A stretch of 64,000 nucleotides of DNA from Marinomonas algarum (GTDB lineage Bacteria > Pseudomonadota > Gammaproteobacteria > Pseudomonadales > Marinomonadaceae). The notes under the pieces were generated by a model. It was not told where the DNA came from, ran no database searches, and saw nothing but the letters and a program-made list of their open reading frames with translations. A program made the position numbers and the translations under genes. This document shows positions 49,812-59,651 of the stretch, one piece after another. The first letter of the stretch is position 1; each line of letters opens with the position of its first letter. The DNA lies in contig NZ_JAJATW010000002.1 in the NCBI RefSeq assembly GCF_020532605.1, positions 1-64,000 of the forward strand. The letters run 5' to 3'.

Positions 49812-50603
49812 TTATATAACTTTACTTTTACAGTAACGCAGTTGCGATAATCGAACACCAATGTCCACATCGGTTTTTAACGCAACAAGCGTTCTTGATA
49901 AAAGGCATTGCTCGTAGCCGCCCACTAGCATGCTTTGAATACGCTCTGAAAAACTCGATAAATTTGCGTAAATATCCTCTAAAGAAGCGTGTTGCTCGAT
50001 AATACCGACCGCTGTTTTAGGACCAATGCCTTTTATCCCTGGGATTTTGTTAGTGGTATCGCCTACCAGAGCCCAGTAATCGGTCAATTGCTCCGCTTGC
50101 ACACCGTACTTGCCAGGCACCCATTGCTTATCGTAACCCAACTTAGCAAAGTAGTCGTATTGCAAAATACGGTCATTATCCAACAGTTGTGTAAACCCTT
50201 TATCGGTTGAAACAATATAAGAAATAATGTCGTTCTGAGCAGCTTTTATTGCCAAGGTAGCCATTAAATCATCCGCCTCCCATCCATCCAATCGCAAGCA
50301 GGGCAAATGGTTAAAACGAAAGGCCTTGGCAAATTCAGGCAATGCGTCTAATAACACATCATCCATAGGCACACGGCCGAGTTTGTATTCTGGAAACACG
50401 TGATGACGCCAAGTTTTACCATTGGAATCAAACACCACAACCGCATAATGGGGATCAAACTGATGGGTAAGTTTTGACAAGGCATCCACAGCAATGCTCT
50501 GGGTTCGCTCTATTCGACGCGCTGGATCGGGCTCAGATTCTAGTGCGGCATATTGCCGACGAATCAGGTTTAAACCGTCAATAATGAGTAATCTTTTGTT
50601 CAA
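49812..50603 (-). CDS. xni: Flap endonuclease Xni (ExoIX family)
   Basis: This 263-residue 5'-nuclease-family protein matches E. coli Xni (YgdG). It shows LLIIDGLNLIRRQYA at the N-terminus, AVVVFDSNGKTWRHHVFPEYK, DGWEADDLMATLA with the metal-binding acidic residues, and the helix-hairpin-helix segment KIPGIKGIGPKTAVGIIEQH. Xni binds and cleaves flap DNA structures; its cellular role is redundant with the polymerase I 5' nuclease. Confidence 0.9.
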   Translation of the reverse strand: MNKRLLIIDGLNLIRRQYAALESEPDPARRIERTQSIAVDALSKLTHQFDPHYAVVVFDSNGKTWRHHVFPEYKLGRVPMDDVLLDALPEFAKAFRFNHLPCLRLDGWEADDLMATLAIKAAQNDIISYIVSTDKGFTQLLDNDRILQYDYFAKLGYDKQWVPGKYGVQAEQLTDYWALVGDTTNKIPGIKGIGPKTAVGIIEQHASLEDIYANLSSFSERIQSMLVGGYEQCLLSRTLVALKTDVDIGVRLSQLRYCKSKVI

Positions 50604-50723
50604 GCTAAACCCTTATCTTTACAGTATCGTGTTTTAAAGACGCACAAATGATAGGTTACCATGTGTCATATTCATCACGATACCTTGCGAAATCGCTGGG
50701 GAACAATTGAAAAGGATTACGTT

Positions 50724-51974
50724 ATGAGAAAGCATTCTGTTTATGTTTGCCTAAGCACAACCCTGGCCATGATGACCTCGCCAACTTTCGCGACGCCCAT
50801 TCAGGCCGTTATAGGTCTCAACAACAGCCAAGTGCAAGAAAACAGTCATTCTTTAAGTCTTACGGCGAACACAGGCACCATTTTACCCCTTAGCAAAGAT
50901 TTCTCTCCCATAACGGGGCTGCAAGGCAGCACAAACAGCCACTGGTTAAACGAAATAGAAAAAACAGTGCGTGTTGAGCATAAACATCGAGACTTAACAT
51001 TTGAAGGAACACTGGCGAGCATTAATCAATCCAATCAGTCTTTTCGCCTCAACATTAAAGACACCGCGTTGACCTTACCCATGAACGATTTCTATTTGAT
51101 TCCACAGACGCCGGACGCACCTTCAACATCAAAGACAACTGAGCGCTCCCCAATCAGCTATCAAACAAATGACCTGTCTTGGCGCCCGCAACTGAGTTTG
51201 ATTTTTGATCAGGACCAGGTCACTGTAACGCAACAAGCGTTGCTCAGTAACCAGTCTAACCATGCCATTGAGCTTGAAAATAGCCTGTTACATTATTCTA
51301 ACCACAACACGCCACGCATACTCAAGTCAGAACGCGCAGTAATGGCCATGAACGATGCTTCTCCTGCGGTCCAATACCAAAACAGCGAAATCAGCTACCC
51401 ACTGGGTGAAACAACCATCACCCTTGCCCCTTATTCCAGCACTTTGATTCCTTTGCCAAGCAGTCAAAGTAAGATTGATCAACATGTGCACACAGCAAAT
51501 GTAAGCACTTACTACACTCGTTCAGATAAAATGGATTTACGCTTTTTTAACAAGGTGACTTTTTCTCTGCAAAACGATGGATTCCCGGGCCAATATCGTA
51601 CCTTTTGGAAACAAGATGATTTACTGATTCCCGGTAACACCGTGTCTTTGGATAAGGTCCGAGCTAATACAGTAATCGACGTCACAACAAATCAGAGCCA
51701 AGACCTGTCTGGGACATTAACACTGGTCAGTGCCACTTCTCAAAGCCTACCGACGACGCAAGTATGGGAAGCGAAAATAGAAAATCATTCAAATCGTACA
51801 CAACAATTCGCTGTAGACCAAAACACCAACGGTCTCATCACATTATTAAAAGAAGACCTCAGAGAAACAAGTAGCCATATTGCAAAAACTAACGCAAGAG
51901 GCCTGATGCTAACGGGACAAATTCCAGCTCACACTACCAAAACATTTTCTTACACGATTGAGCTAGAAAAATAG
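50724..51974 (+). CDS. Secreted hypothetical protein, beta-rich
   Basis: The protein has about 416 residues with a signal peptide ending SPTFA (near residue 24). It is rich in short beta-strand-like stretches: WRPQLSLIFDQDQVTVTQQALLSN, ELENSLLHYSN, RFFNKVTFSLQNDGF, and a long Ser/Thr-rich C-terminal part. A resemblance to secreted DUF4139-type proteins is weak and unproven. AAGGA precedes the ATG at 50724 by seven bases; the frame is open to 50661 but without a signal. It stands alone before tolC. Confidence 0.6.
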   Translation: MRKHSVYVCLSTTLAMMTSPTFATPIQAVIGLNNSQVQENSHSLSLTANTGTILPLSKDFSPITGLQGSTNSHWLNEIEKTVRVEHKHRDLTFEGTLASINQSNQSFRLNIKDTALTLPMNDFYLIPQTPDAPSTSKTTERSPISYQTNDLSWRPQLSLIFDQDQVTVTQQALLSNQSNHAIELENSLLHYSNHNTPRILKSERAVMAMNDASPAVQYQNSEISYPLGETTITLAPYSSTLIPLPSSQSKIDQHVHTANVSTYYTRSDKMDLRFFNKVTFSLQNDGFPGQYRTFWKQDDLLIPGNTVSLDKVRANTVIDVTTNQSQDLSGTLTLVSATSQSLPTTQVWEAKIENHSNRTQQFAVDQNTNGLITLLKEDLRETSSHIAKTNARGLMLTGQIPAHTTKTFSYTIELEK

Positions 51975-52177
51975 TGTTTCATAAAGAATACAAAAGCGTC
52001 TCATCAAGGTTATGAGGCGCGTCTTGCGTTAAGTTTTCACAATAGCCCACCAGTCAGCGGCCTTTGTTATGATATGGTCAGCAGTCATAATAGATATAGC
52101 AAGAATGGCACTGCCACATGTTTCACACTTGGGGTAGTATTATAACTATATTTCATACTACAGGCCGACAGAGATCT

Positions 52178-53500
52178 ATGAAAAAGCATATTATATCCTC
52201 CCTTATCGCGGCGTCCGTACTGAGTACCGCCGTCCATGCCGAAAGCATTTACGAAGTATACAAACTTGCTAAGCAACACGATCCAGGCTTACGCTCTGCT
52301 GCGGCTACGCTCCAAGCTCAAAAAGAAAGTGTCACGGTTACCAAAGGGAATCTTTACCCAAGTATCGGCTTTAGCGGTAGCTTAGGCTATGACGATGTTG
52401 ACAGTCCTTCTGTTGACTACGGCAACACATCCAATACCTTAGCACTGACTTTGGAGTACCCAATCTACTCCCCTGCTCTTAATTACGCTGTGGATGATGT
52501 GGAACTAGGGTCAAACAGTGCGGCAGTCAGCTTCGATAATTCGGAAGAAAACTTGGCACTGACCACTTTAACTGAATACTTCAACTTGTTGATCGCACAG
52601 TCTACGCTACAAACCACAGAAGCATTGGTGAAGAGTACTGCGAGCCAGTTAGACCGAGCGAAAAAGCAGTACGAAGTGGGTTTGGCCTCCATCACCGATT
52701 TACAAGATGCCCAAGCTGAGTATGACTCCGTACGAGTCACACAATTGAGTGCCGAATCTGATGTGGCGTACGCTAAAAAAGCGCTCTATCAAAGAACCGG
52801 GCGTGAGATTTCTAGTGTGCCACAGTTATCGCAAGATTATCCTATTCGCCTCGATGACAACATGACAGTAGGCTCTTTACTCGCTAAAGCACAAAAAGAC
52901 AACAAAGATCTGCGACTTTCGGCGATTGCCGTGCAACGCGCTGAAAACAATATTAAAATTCAAAAAGCCAGCGGTCGTACGCCTATGGTTAAAGTCAGTG
53001 GCGCTTTATCGCGTACCGACAATAACTACAGCACCAGTAGTTCCTCTTACCAAGATGGTGTGACCAATGCTTCATCGGTTGAATTAGGCGTGAGCATTCC
53101 CCTGTACAGCGGCGGCGCTATCAACGCCTCTGTTCGCCAAGCAACAGCCGAAGCCGTTGCTGCAATGGAGAAAAAAGCCAGTTCTTTGCAAACCATCGAA
53201 CTCAATATTCGTAGCTTGTTCCTTGAGTTACAAACAGCGGTGGCTCAGGTGGAAGCACAAAAACAGTTGATTCGCTCCCGTACCAGCGCCTTAGAAGCGA
53301 CTCGTGCTGGCTACGATGTAGGGACACGTAATCTTGTTGAGCTACTCGATGCACAAACCAATCTTTACGACGCTCAAAATACTTATGAGCAATACCGCTT
53401 TAACTTTGTCTTGAAAAAGCTTAATTTGCTTGAAGTCACTGGTGACTTGTCTGAAGAAAAAATCAAAGACTTAGACAAATGGTTGGTTGCTCATAATTAA
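52178..53500 (+). CDS. tolC: TolC-family outer membrane efflux protein
   Basis: TolC forms the outer-membrane channel used by RND and ABC efflux pumps and type I secretion. The protein (440 residues) has a signal peptide ending STAVHA and the two internal TolC repeats, each opening with YEVYKLAKQHDPGL-like and LLAKAQKDNKDLRLSAIAVQRAENNIK. Signature blocks are YPSIGFSGSLG, KQYEVGLASITDLQDAQAEYDSV and GYDVGTRNLVELLDAQTNLYDAQNTYEQYRFNFV. It matches E. coli TolC, the general-purpose type, and stands alone without pump genes. Confidence 0.92.
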   Translation: MKKHIISSLIAASVLSTAVHAESIYEVYKLAKQHDPGLRSAAATLQAQKESVTVTKGNLYPSIGFSGSLGYDDVDSPSVDYGNTSNTLALTLEYPIYSPALNYAVDDVELGSNSAAVSFDNSEENLALTTLTEYFNLLIAQSTLQTTEALVKSTASQLDRAKKQYEVGLASITDLQDAQAEYDSVRVTQLSAESDVAYAKKALYQRTGREISSVPQLSQDYPIRLDDNMTVGSLLAKAQKDNKDLRLSAIAVQRAENNIKIQKASGRTPMVKVSGALSRTDNNYSTSSSSYQDGVTNASSVELGVSIPLYSGGAINASVRQATAEAVAAMEKKASSLQTIELNIRSLFLELQTAVAQVEAQKQLIRSRTSALEATRAGYDVGTRNLVELLDAQTNLYDAQNTYEQYRFNFVLKKLNLLEVTGDLSEEKIKDLDKWLVAHN

Positions 53501-53521
53501 GACATGACACCCTACCCACAG

Positions 53522-53575
53522 CCCCCATCACTTCAGAGTAGACTGCTGTGATGGGGTGTTTTCTGCTTTTTCCGT
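53522..53575 (+). terminator. Terminator after tolC
   Basis: CCCCATCAC (53523-53531) pairs with GTGATGGGG (53548-53556). T-rich sequence follows (TGTTTTCTGCTTTTT). Confidence 0.85.
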
Positions 53576-53607
53576 ATAACGTCATTTGCTGCTTCCAGTG
53601 CTTTCAA

Positions 53608-54474
53608 TCAAGCATCGCTAAATACCTGATTCACTTCCTTCCAAGTCAAGCCACTGGTTTTTTTCTTCGCGGTTGTCGTATCAGCTTGGGTGAGTTGAAT
53701 AATCTGAGCAGCGATAGAGATCGCGATTTCAAAGGGTTGTTTACCCTCGACTTCACTTATCCCTACTGGACAATGTACCGAATCAATTTCAGCTTGACTA
53801 AAAGAAGCGCTGACAAGGCGTCTTTTAAAACGCAGTGCTTTGGTTTTTGAGCCAATCAAGCCAATAAAACGACAGTCTTTACGATCAAGCAGTGCCTCGG
53901 TGAGTTGGTAGTCCAAACTGTGATCATGTGTCATGATCAAAGCAATCTCATTTGGCAACATGATATCAATGTGTTCAAGCATGGACTCATAACAGGCTAA
54001 GGTAACATTTGAAGGTAATACCTCATTCTCTCTTTGCTGATGTACTAAATTTACTCGACTGTCCACCCAAGTAATCTTCGCTTTCATGTTTCCTAATACC
54101 TGTATCAAGGTAGAAGCCACATGGCCCATGCCAAACAGGGTGATTTTAGCGGCGGGTTCAGGAAAATACTCCATTAAAATCGTCACTGTTCCACCACAGC
54201 ATTGATTGGTCTTGGCCGCTAATGGAAAATTTTCTAGCTGATAAGCCGCATTTTTATTGCCTGCGTTCAGCATGGCTCGACCTTTTTGACAGACTGCAAA
54301 CTCAAGCTGACCGCCACCGATGGTATCAAAGGTGTGTGACTCTGTGATGATCATCTTACTTGCAGCATCTCGCGGCGAAGAGCCCTGAGCCCCAATAACC
54401 GTTGCCATCACCCAAGCTTGCCCTGCTTTTTCAACGTCCGCTAACGCGGTAATCCAGTTCATTGAAGACATCAT
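53608..54474 (-). CDS. xdhC: Xanthine dehydrogenase accessory protein (XdhC)
   Basis: XdhC binds the molybdenum cofactor, assists its sulfuration, and inserts it into XdhB. The 288-residue protein has the conserved QGSSPRDAASKM near the start, CCGGTVTIL (the cysteine region that binds the cofactor), a Rossmann-type FGMGHVASTLIQVL, and the C-terminal IGLIGSKTKALRFKRR and CPVGI. It begins four bases inside the end of xdhB, so the three xdh genes form one operon. Confidence 0.95.
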   Translation of the reverse strand: MMSSMNWITALADVEKAGQAWVMATVIGAQGSSPRDAASKMIITESHTFDTIGGGQLEFAVCQKGRAMLNAGNKNAAYQLENFPLAAKTNQCCGGTVTILMEYFPEPAAKITLFGMGHVASTLIQVLGNMKAKITWVDSRVNLVHQQRENEVLPSNVTLACYESMLEHIDIMLPNEIALIMTHDHSLDYQLTEALLDRKDCRFIGLIGSKTKALRFKRRLVSASFSQAEIDSVHCPVGISEVEGKQPFEIAISIAAQIIQLTQADTTTAKKKTSGLTWKEVNQVFSDA

Positions 54475-56807
54475 GACCGCGCCTCCTGATAATCACGAGC
54501 CGCTTTCATGCTATAAAATACGGCTTCTGGCGTCGCTGGGGCAGCTAATGGTGGGGAATACTGATGATTGCACACCGATGCACAGGCGTCTTTTAACGCA
54601 CACCATACTGAGATACCTAACATCAGTGGCGGTTCACCTACCGCTTTGGAACGATAAATCGACTCTTCGCTGTTGGCGCGTTCGAACAATCTTACGGTGA
54701 ATTTTTCTGGCACATCGGCAGACGTTGGAATTTTATAATTGGCTGGACTGTTGGTGGTAATTCGACCCTTTTCATCCCAGCTTAATTCTTCCGACGTGAG
54801 CCAACCCATGCCTTGTACAAATGCGCCCTCGATTTGCCCAATGTCTAACTCGGCATTAATGGAGTCACCCACATCATGTAAAATATCCACCTGAGTCACC
54901 TTGTACTCTCCCGTCAAGGTATCCACGATGACTTCTGAGACTGCCGCCCCATTGGAGTAGTACAAAAAGGGTCGACCTTTGGCGGCTTTGCGATCGTAGC
55001 CAATCTTGGGCGTTTTATAAAACCCCGTTGACGACAAAGACACGCGGTTCATGTACGCCAACTTGATAAATTCGGGGAAACTCATTGTCTCGGCACCCAA
55101 ATGAACCAAGTCGTCAGAAATCGCGAAATCGCTAGACTCAATGCCGTAGTGTTCAACAGCAAAATCACATAAACGTGTCTTGATTGTTTGAACGGCATCT
55201 AAAGCCGCCATACCATTCAAATCCGTTCCAGCAGACGCCGCCGTTGGGGACGCATTCGGCACCTTATCGGTTCGAGTCGCGCTGACATTCACCCGCTGAT
55301 AATCAATACCAAACGCTTTAGCAACAATTTGCGCTACTTTAGTGAATAACCCCTGCCCCATTTCCGTGCCGCCATGACTGATGTGAACACTGCCGTCCGT
55401 ATAGACATGCACCAAGGCGCCCCCTTGATTCAGGTGTTTTGACGTAAAAGAAATACCAAATTTCACCGGTGTTAATGCCAAGCCTTTTTTCAAAAACGCA
55501 TTCCGTTTATTAAAAGCCTGTATGGCATGGCGGCGTGCGCGGTAGTCTGAGCTGATTTCCAGCGCTTCAATGAGTGTCGGCAAAACGTCGTCGTTAATTT
55601 TTTGCCCGTATGGCGTGGTGTCTTTACCCGCTTGATAGCAATTAAGCTTACGCACATCTAGGGCATCTTTACCCACGGCACAAGCAATTTCTTCGATGAC
55701 ATTTTCCGCCAGTATCACGCCTTTGGGGCCACCAAAGCCTCGAAACGCCGTGTTCGATACCGTGTGAGTTTTGCCTCGATAACCGCTGATGCGGGCATTG
55801 GGTAAATAATAGGCATTGTCTGCGTGAAACATAGCACGATCCACCACACCATCAGACAGATCCGCTGTACAACCGCACTTTCCGACCATATCGTATTCGG
55901 CGGCTAGAATCTCTCCGGCTTCATTAAAGCCCACCTGATAAGCATTCCAAAAATCGTGACGTTTGCCAGTTTGCACCATGTCGTCTTGTCGCGGCATACG
56001 ATATTTCACCGGACAACGGTTGCGTACGGCTAACACGGCCGCCATACAACCCAGTACCGCCGCTTGGGACTCTTTGCCGCCAAAGCCTCCACCCATGCGA
56101 CGCGTTTCTACCAAGACCTGAGCCACGGGTAAACCGAGTACCCGTGCCACCAGCTTTTGTACTTCCGCCGGATGCTGAGACGAAGCAAAAACTTGCACAC
56201 CACCGTCTTCGTTCGGCACGGCAACACTGATTTGTCCTTCTAAATAAAAATGCTCTTGTCCCTTGATGTACATATCTGAGCGAATAGTATGGGGCGCACT
56301 CGCCATCGCACTTTTAACATCACCTGATTGAATCGTATGAGTGGGTAGCACAAACTCTTGGCGAGCCAATGATTGCTGGGGCAGTAAGGTCGCTTCACGC
56401 GTTTGATACACAATCTCGGCCAGTTCAACCGCTTGCTTAGCGGCTCGCAAACTGGTGGCTGCCACAGCAAAAATGGCCTGCCCTATATAATGAACAAAAT
56501 TCCCTGCCAACAATAAATCGCCACTTAACACGGGGGAGACGTCCACTTCACCTGGAATATCCGACTGCACAATGACATCAACCACTCCTGGGTAAGCTCG
56601 TACTTTGTCCAAATTAATCGACACAATATCGGCGTGTGCTTGCGTCGCTTTGCCGGTGGCAACATGCAGTTCATTCGGCCATTCTGGCATGTCATCAATA
56701 TACACCGCTTGGCCCGTAACATGCTTTACGGCAGACTCATGCATGGGCAAGTTGCCCTTTTTTGTGCGCTGGCGGTCAACTGAAAAGTCTTGTGGTAATT
56801 TACGCAT
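54471..56807 (-). CDS. xdhB: Xanthine dehydrogenase molybdopterin-binding subunit (XdhB)
   Basis: This 778-residue large subunit holds the molybdenum centre that oxidises hypoxanthine and xanthine to urate. Cofactor-binding blocks are GGGFGGKESQA, NTAFRGFGGPKG, GTEMGQGLFTKVAQI and ASPTAASAGTDLNG. The catalytic glutamate lies in AVGEPPLMLGISVW near the C-terminus. The N-terminus opens with the substrate-channel motif VKHVTGQAVYIDDMP. It overlaps xdhA by 8 bases and xdhC by 4. Confidence 0.96.
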   Translation of the reverse strand: MRKLPQDFSVDRQRTKKGNLPMHESAVKHVTGQAVYIDDMPEWPNELHVATGKATQAHADIVSINLDKVRAYPGVVDVIVQSDIPGEVDVSPVLSGDLLLAGNFVHYIGQAIFAVAATSLRAAKQAVELAEIVYQTREATLLPQQSLARQEFVLPTHTIQSGDVKSAMASAPHTIRSDMYIKGQEHFYLEGQISVAVPNEDGGVQVFASSQHPAEVQKLVARVLGLPVAQVLVETRRMGGGFGGKESQAAVLGCMAAVLAVRNRCPVKYRMPRQDDMVQTGKRHDFWNAYQVGFNEAGEILAAEYDMVGKCGCTADLSDGVVDRAMFHADNAYYLPNARISGYRGKTHTVSNTAFRGFGGPKGVILAENVIEEIACAVGKDALDVRKLNCYQAGKDTTPYGQKINDDVLPTLIEALEISSDYRARRHAIQAFNKRNAFLKKGLALTPVKFGISFTSKHLNQGGALVHVYTDGSVHISHGGTEMGQGLFTKVAQIVAKAFGIDYQRVNVSATRTDKVPNASPTAASAGTDLNGMAALDAVQTIKTRLCDFAVEHYGIESSDFAISDDLVHLGAETMSFPEFIKLAYMNRVSLSSTGFYKTPKIGYDRKAAKGRPFLYYSNGAAVSEVIVDTLTGEYKVTQVDILHDVGDSINAELDIGQIEGAFVQGMGWLTSEELSWDEKGRITTNSPANYKIPTSADVPEKFTVRLFERANSEESIYRSKAVGEPPLMLGISVWCALKDACASVCNHQYSPPLAAPATPEAVFYSMKAARDYQEARS

Positions 56808-58305
56808 GGGCTTCCCCTTCCATACCAGACGTTAAAATGCTCTCTGACACCCCGTGACCGGAAAAGCTAACCACGTCAGTTTGATTCACCGCCAACCATC
56901 CTTTGCGTAACAGGTTGCAAGCCATGTCTAAACGATAAGAAGCACTGGCACGCATATCGCTTAATGGTGTCAGTTCTTTTTTCAAACACTCGATGGCCTC
57001 TAACAAGGCCCGTTCATCGTCTACTTCAGCAGAGCATAATCGGGCTTCCGCTTGTAAAGCACGAATAGGTGTCGCTGCCATACCACCAAAGGCAATACGA
57101 ACGTCCGTTATTTGGTGATCTTCTGTGGCAAAACGCACCGCCAGCATCACACTGGAAATATCATCCTCCATGCGTTTCGACACCTTGTAAAAGCGATGAC
57201 AATGCGCCAGCTTATCAAGCGAAAGCGTGAAGGACACGATCCACTCGTCTTGCTTCAGCTGGGTTTGCTTATAACCTTGGTAGAAATCATGAATGCTGAT
57301 GTTTCTCAACGTACCATGGGAGTCAGCAAGCTGAATGTCCGCATCAAAAGCCAGTAACAGAGGAGGCAAATCAGCAATTGGCGAGGCATTTGCCACATTG
57401 CCACCGATGGTGCCGCGATTACGAATTTGACATGATGCAATACGGCCAAGTAAATGATAAATATGTGGATAACGGGACGCCGAATACGCTTCTAATTCAC
57501 TGTACGTTGTCGATGCGCCTATTATTAAGCGTGCACCATCTTCTCTAATGCCTTGCATTTCACTGACTTGAGACAGGTCAATCAAGGTATCAAAATCGTG
57601 ATAACGCTGAGTATTTTCCAGCATCAGGTCGGTACCGCCGGCGATCAAGATGCCATCAGGGTAAATGTTTTTCACCGCAATCAGCTGGTCAAGATCCTGT
57701 GGCAGAAGGTAGTTTTTCGGCTTAGACAAATAATCATCGACAGAAGCTGAACACTGTAACTCATCAAGCGTCTGCTTTACTTTGTCGTTTTTACTCAGCC
57801 GCTCGACATAGCCCGTCTCGATTTCCGTCATCGACAAACCCGCATCAATAATAGGACGATAACCCGTACAGCGGCATAAATTTCCCGAAATAGCATCGCA
57901 GACAGACGCACGGTCAATCGGTTGCTGACAGGTTTGCTTTTCTTCATAAAGACTGGCCAGCGACAGCACAAAACCAGGCGTACAAAACCCACATTGCGAG
58001 CCATGGTGTTCAACCAGCGCTTGTTGAGCGGGGTGCAGCTTTTCTGCTTGCGACAAATATTCAACAGACACCACATGCTTACCAGCCAAAGACTGAACGG
58101 GGGTAATGCATGAATTAAAAGTTGAATAGCGTAATTCGCCCTCATTAAGCTCCCCCACCAGCAAGGTACAAGCCCCACAGTCGCCCGAAGCGCAGCCTTC
58201 TTTTGTGCCCATTAAACCGCGCTTTTCACGCAGGTAACGTAAGGCGGTAAAATCGCTAGGGAGCGAATTGTCTTCGATGCATTGATCGTTTAATAAAAAT
58301 TTCAC
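56800..58305 (-). CDS. xdhA: Xanthine dehydrogenase iron-sulfur/FAD subunit (XdhA)
   Basis: XdhA carries electrons from the molybdenum centre to NAD+. From the GTG at 58305 it has two [2Fe-2S] domains, with Cys38, Cys43, Cys46 and Cys66, then Cys105, Cys108, Cys144 and Cys146. An FAD domain spans about 205-385 (ILIAGGTDLML, GTIGGNVANASPIADLPPLLLA), then the CO-dehydrogenase-like C-terminal domain. I chose 58305 because GAGGA lies 8 bases before it. An in-frame GTG at 58329 lies almost on the predicted start of the transcript. First gene of xdhABC. Confidence 0.95.
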   Translation of the reverse strand: MKFLLNDQCIEDNSLPSDFTALRYLREKRGLMGTKEGCASGDCGACTLLVGELNEGELRYSTFNSCITPVQSLAGKHVVSVEYLSQAEKLHPAQQALVEHHGSQCGFCTPGFVLSLASLYEEKQTCQQPIDRASVCDAISGNLCRCTGYRPIIDAGLSMTEIETGYVERLSKNDKVKQTLDELQCSASVDDYLSKPKNYLLPQDLDQLIAVKNIYPDGILIAGGTDLMLENTQRYHDFDTLIDLSQVSEMQGIREDGARLIIGASTTYSELEAYSASRYPHIYHLLGRIASCQIRNRGTIGGNVANASPIADLPPLLLAFDADIQLADSHGTLRNISIHDFYQGYKQTQLKQDEWIVSFTLSLDKLAHCHRFYKVSKRMEDDISSVMLAVRFATEDHQITDVRIAFGGMAATPIRALQAEARLCSAEVDDERALLEAIECLKKELTPLSDMRASASYRLDMACNLLRKGWLAVNQTDVVSFSGHGVSESILTSGMEGEAHA

Positions 58306-58341
58306 AGTACGCTTCCTCAAATATTTCACTGTCTGTTGAAA

Positions 58342-58357
58342 TGCAAAAACTTGGCCA
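58342..58357 (-). promoter_or_regulatory. Sigma-54 promoter-like site of xdhABC
   Basis: On the minus strand the bases read TGGCCAAGTTTTTGCA. GG and GC are exactly ten bases apart, as the -24/-12 class requires, and TGGC and TTGCA match the consensus TGGCACG-N4-TTGCA. Transcription would begin near 58331, so a 26-base leader precedes the GTG at 58305. Confidence 0.65.
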
Positions 58358-58431
58358 ATCGGTCAAACTTTATTAGAAACCAATAAACAGCCTAGAGCAA
58401 TAGGCCATTCCATCACCCAACCTTCACTTTT

Positions 58432-58448
58432 TGCACCAAAAAAGTACA
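58432..58448. promoter_or_regulatory. Candidate enhancer-binding-protein site (NtrC-like)
   Basis: TGCACCAAAAAAGTACA fits the NtrC pattern TGCACC-N5-GGTGCA with AGTAC in the right half. A GGTGC half-site follows at about 58466. It lies about 100 bases from the predicted xdhA start and about 155 from the importer start, typical enhancer distances. A near copy stands at 62804-62820. Confidence 0.5.
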
Positions 58449-58578
58449 CCATATCGCTTACTATTGGTGCGCTTAATTTTTTGTCTGTTTTGCGGCTTAA
58501 CATTAGAAATCGCTAAAATATTTAGAAATTTCCATATATTTCAGACAGTTAAAAAAATATAAGACTTAGACAAAGACA

Positions 58579-58594
58579 TGGAACGCTTGTTGCT
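58579..58594 (+). promoter_or_regulatory. Sigma-54 promoter-like site of the ABC importer
   Basis: TGGAACGCTTGTTGCT fits TGGCACG-N4-TTGCT with one mismatch, and GG and GC are ten bases apart. Transcription would begin near 58605, before the ribosome binding site and the ATG at 58653. Confidence 0.65.
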
Positions 58595-58652
58595 AATACT
58601 TAACCACATGAAACAAAAGATTCCATTCTCTTTAATTATCTGGAGCAGCCCC

Positions 58653-59648
58653 ATGAAAGCCATCATCAAATCCTCCCTTCGTTTATCTTTATTAGCGGGT
58701 CTTATTTCCAGTACCTCAGCCATGGCGGCAGACAAGGTCACTTTTCAATTAGATTGGTTACCAGGCGGTGATAAGGCTCCCGTTTATGTGGGCGTTCAAC
58801 AGGGCTTTTTTGCTGAAGAAGATTTGGAAGTGAAAATTGCCAGCGGTCGTGGCTCTACCGACGCCTTAACCAAGATGGCAACCGGACAATCAGACATAGG
58901 AACATCCGATGTTGGCGCGTTAATGGCGGCGAAAGCGCAATCTGATGTACCGGTAACGGCAGTGTTTTCTTATTTTACTCAAGCACCGCATGCTTTTTTT
59001 ACCCTTGAAAGCAGTGGCATCACATCCATCAAAGACCTTAAAGGCAAAAAAGTAGCGACATCCCCTTTTACTTCTTCCAACGCCTTTCTCCCCTTAGTGC
59101 TGAAGCAAAATGGTTTAAGTGAAGACGATATTAAGCTGGTTAAATCCGATCCGGGTGCACTTGCTCCTATGATGATTACCGGTAATACAGACGCCATTAT
59201 CGCCTGGGTCACCAATACCGCTTTGTATGAAGCACAGGCCGGTGGTGCAGGCAAAACCTTAATTGAAATGCCATGGTCTGAATCGGGATTGTCACTTTAC
59301 AGCTCTTCCCTTTTGGCGTCCGAAAGGTTTCTAGAAGAACGCCCAGAGGTCGCAAAGCGTTTCATTAAAGCGTTTGCCAAGGCCGTTGAGTTTACGTATG
59401 CCAACCCAGATCAAGCAGGTGCCGACCTTCATAAAATGGTGCCGGAAGTGGATGCCAACATAGTATCCGCGCAAATTAAGAGTATCTACAACCTAGTGTA
59501 TAACGAGATTACTGAAGCGGATGGTTTTGGTCAGTTTTCACCTGACCGTATTCAGACAACATGGAAATATGTGGCAGAGGCAAACGGTCTATCCGAAGAA
59601 GCCATTGACCCAGCGACGGCCATTAACACCACTTTTCAGCCGGAGTAA
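58653..59648 (+). CDS. ABC importer substrate-binding protein (NMT1/THI5-like)
   Basis: This periplasmic protein of about 331 residues has a signal peptide ending SAMAADK. It belongs to the nitrate/sulfonate/pyrimidine-precursor class of binding proteins: VTFQLDWLPGGDKAPVYVGVQQGFF, SGRGSTDALTKMATGQSDIGTSDVGALM and LKGKKVATSPFTSSNAF. The frame is open back to 58578, but that start sits on the sigma-54 promoter, so I use the ATG at 58653 with GGAG before it. The substrate is unknown. Its place beside xdh and urate genes suggests a purine or related nitrogen compound; this is inference. Confidence 0.88.
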   Translation: MKAIIKSSLRLSLLAGLISSTSAMAADKVTFQLDWLPGGDKAPVYVGVQQGFFAEEDLEVKIASGRGSTDALTKMATGQSDIGTSDVGALMAAKAQSDVPVTAVFSYFTQAPHAFFTLESSGITSIKDLKGKKVATSPFTSSNAFLPLVLKQNGLSEDDIKLVKSDPGALAPMMITGNTDAIIAWVTNTALYEAQAGGAGKTLIEMPWSESGLSLYSSSLLASERFLEERPEVAKRFIKAFAKAVEFTYANPDQAGADLHKMVPEVDANIVSAQIKSIYNLVYNEITEADGFGQFSPDRIQTTWKYVAEANGLSEEAIDPATAINTTFQPE

Positions 59649-59651
59649 GCC

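Noticed and set aside
58351-58366. Imperfect palindrome TTGGCCAATCGGTCAA as an operator
   Set aside because: It overlaps the sigma-54 -24 element of xdhA, which explains the sequence better; the symmetry is imperfect.
58578-58652. N-terminal extension of the ABC binding protein
   Set aside because: The upstream ATG lies on the sigma-54 promoter; the signal peptide begins at 58653.
58306-58652. Purine (guanine-type) riboswitch in the xdhA-importer region
   Set aside because: I looked for the conserved purine aptamer core and three-way junction pattern and did not find it; predicted transcripts leave too little leader.
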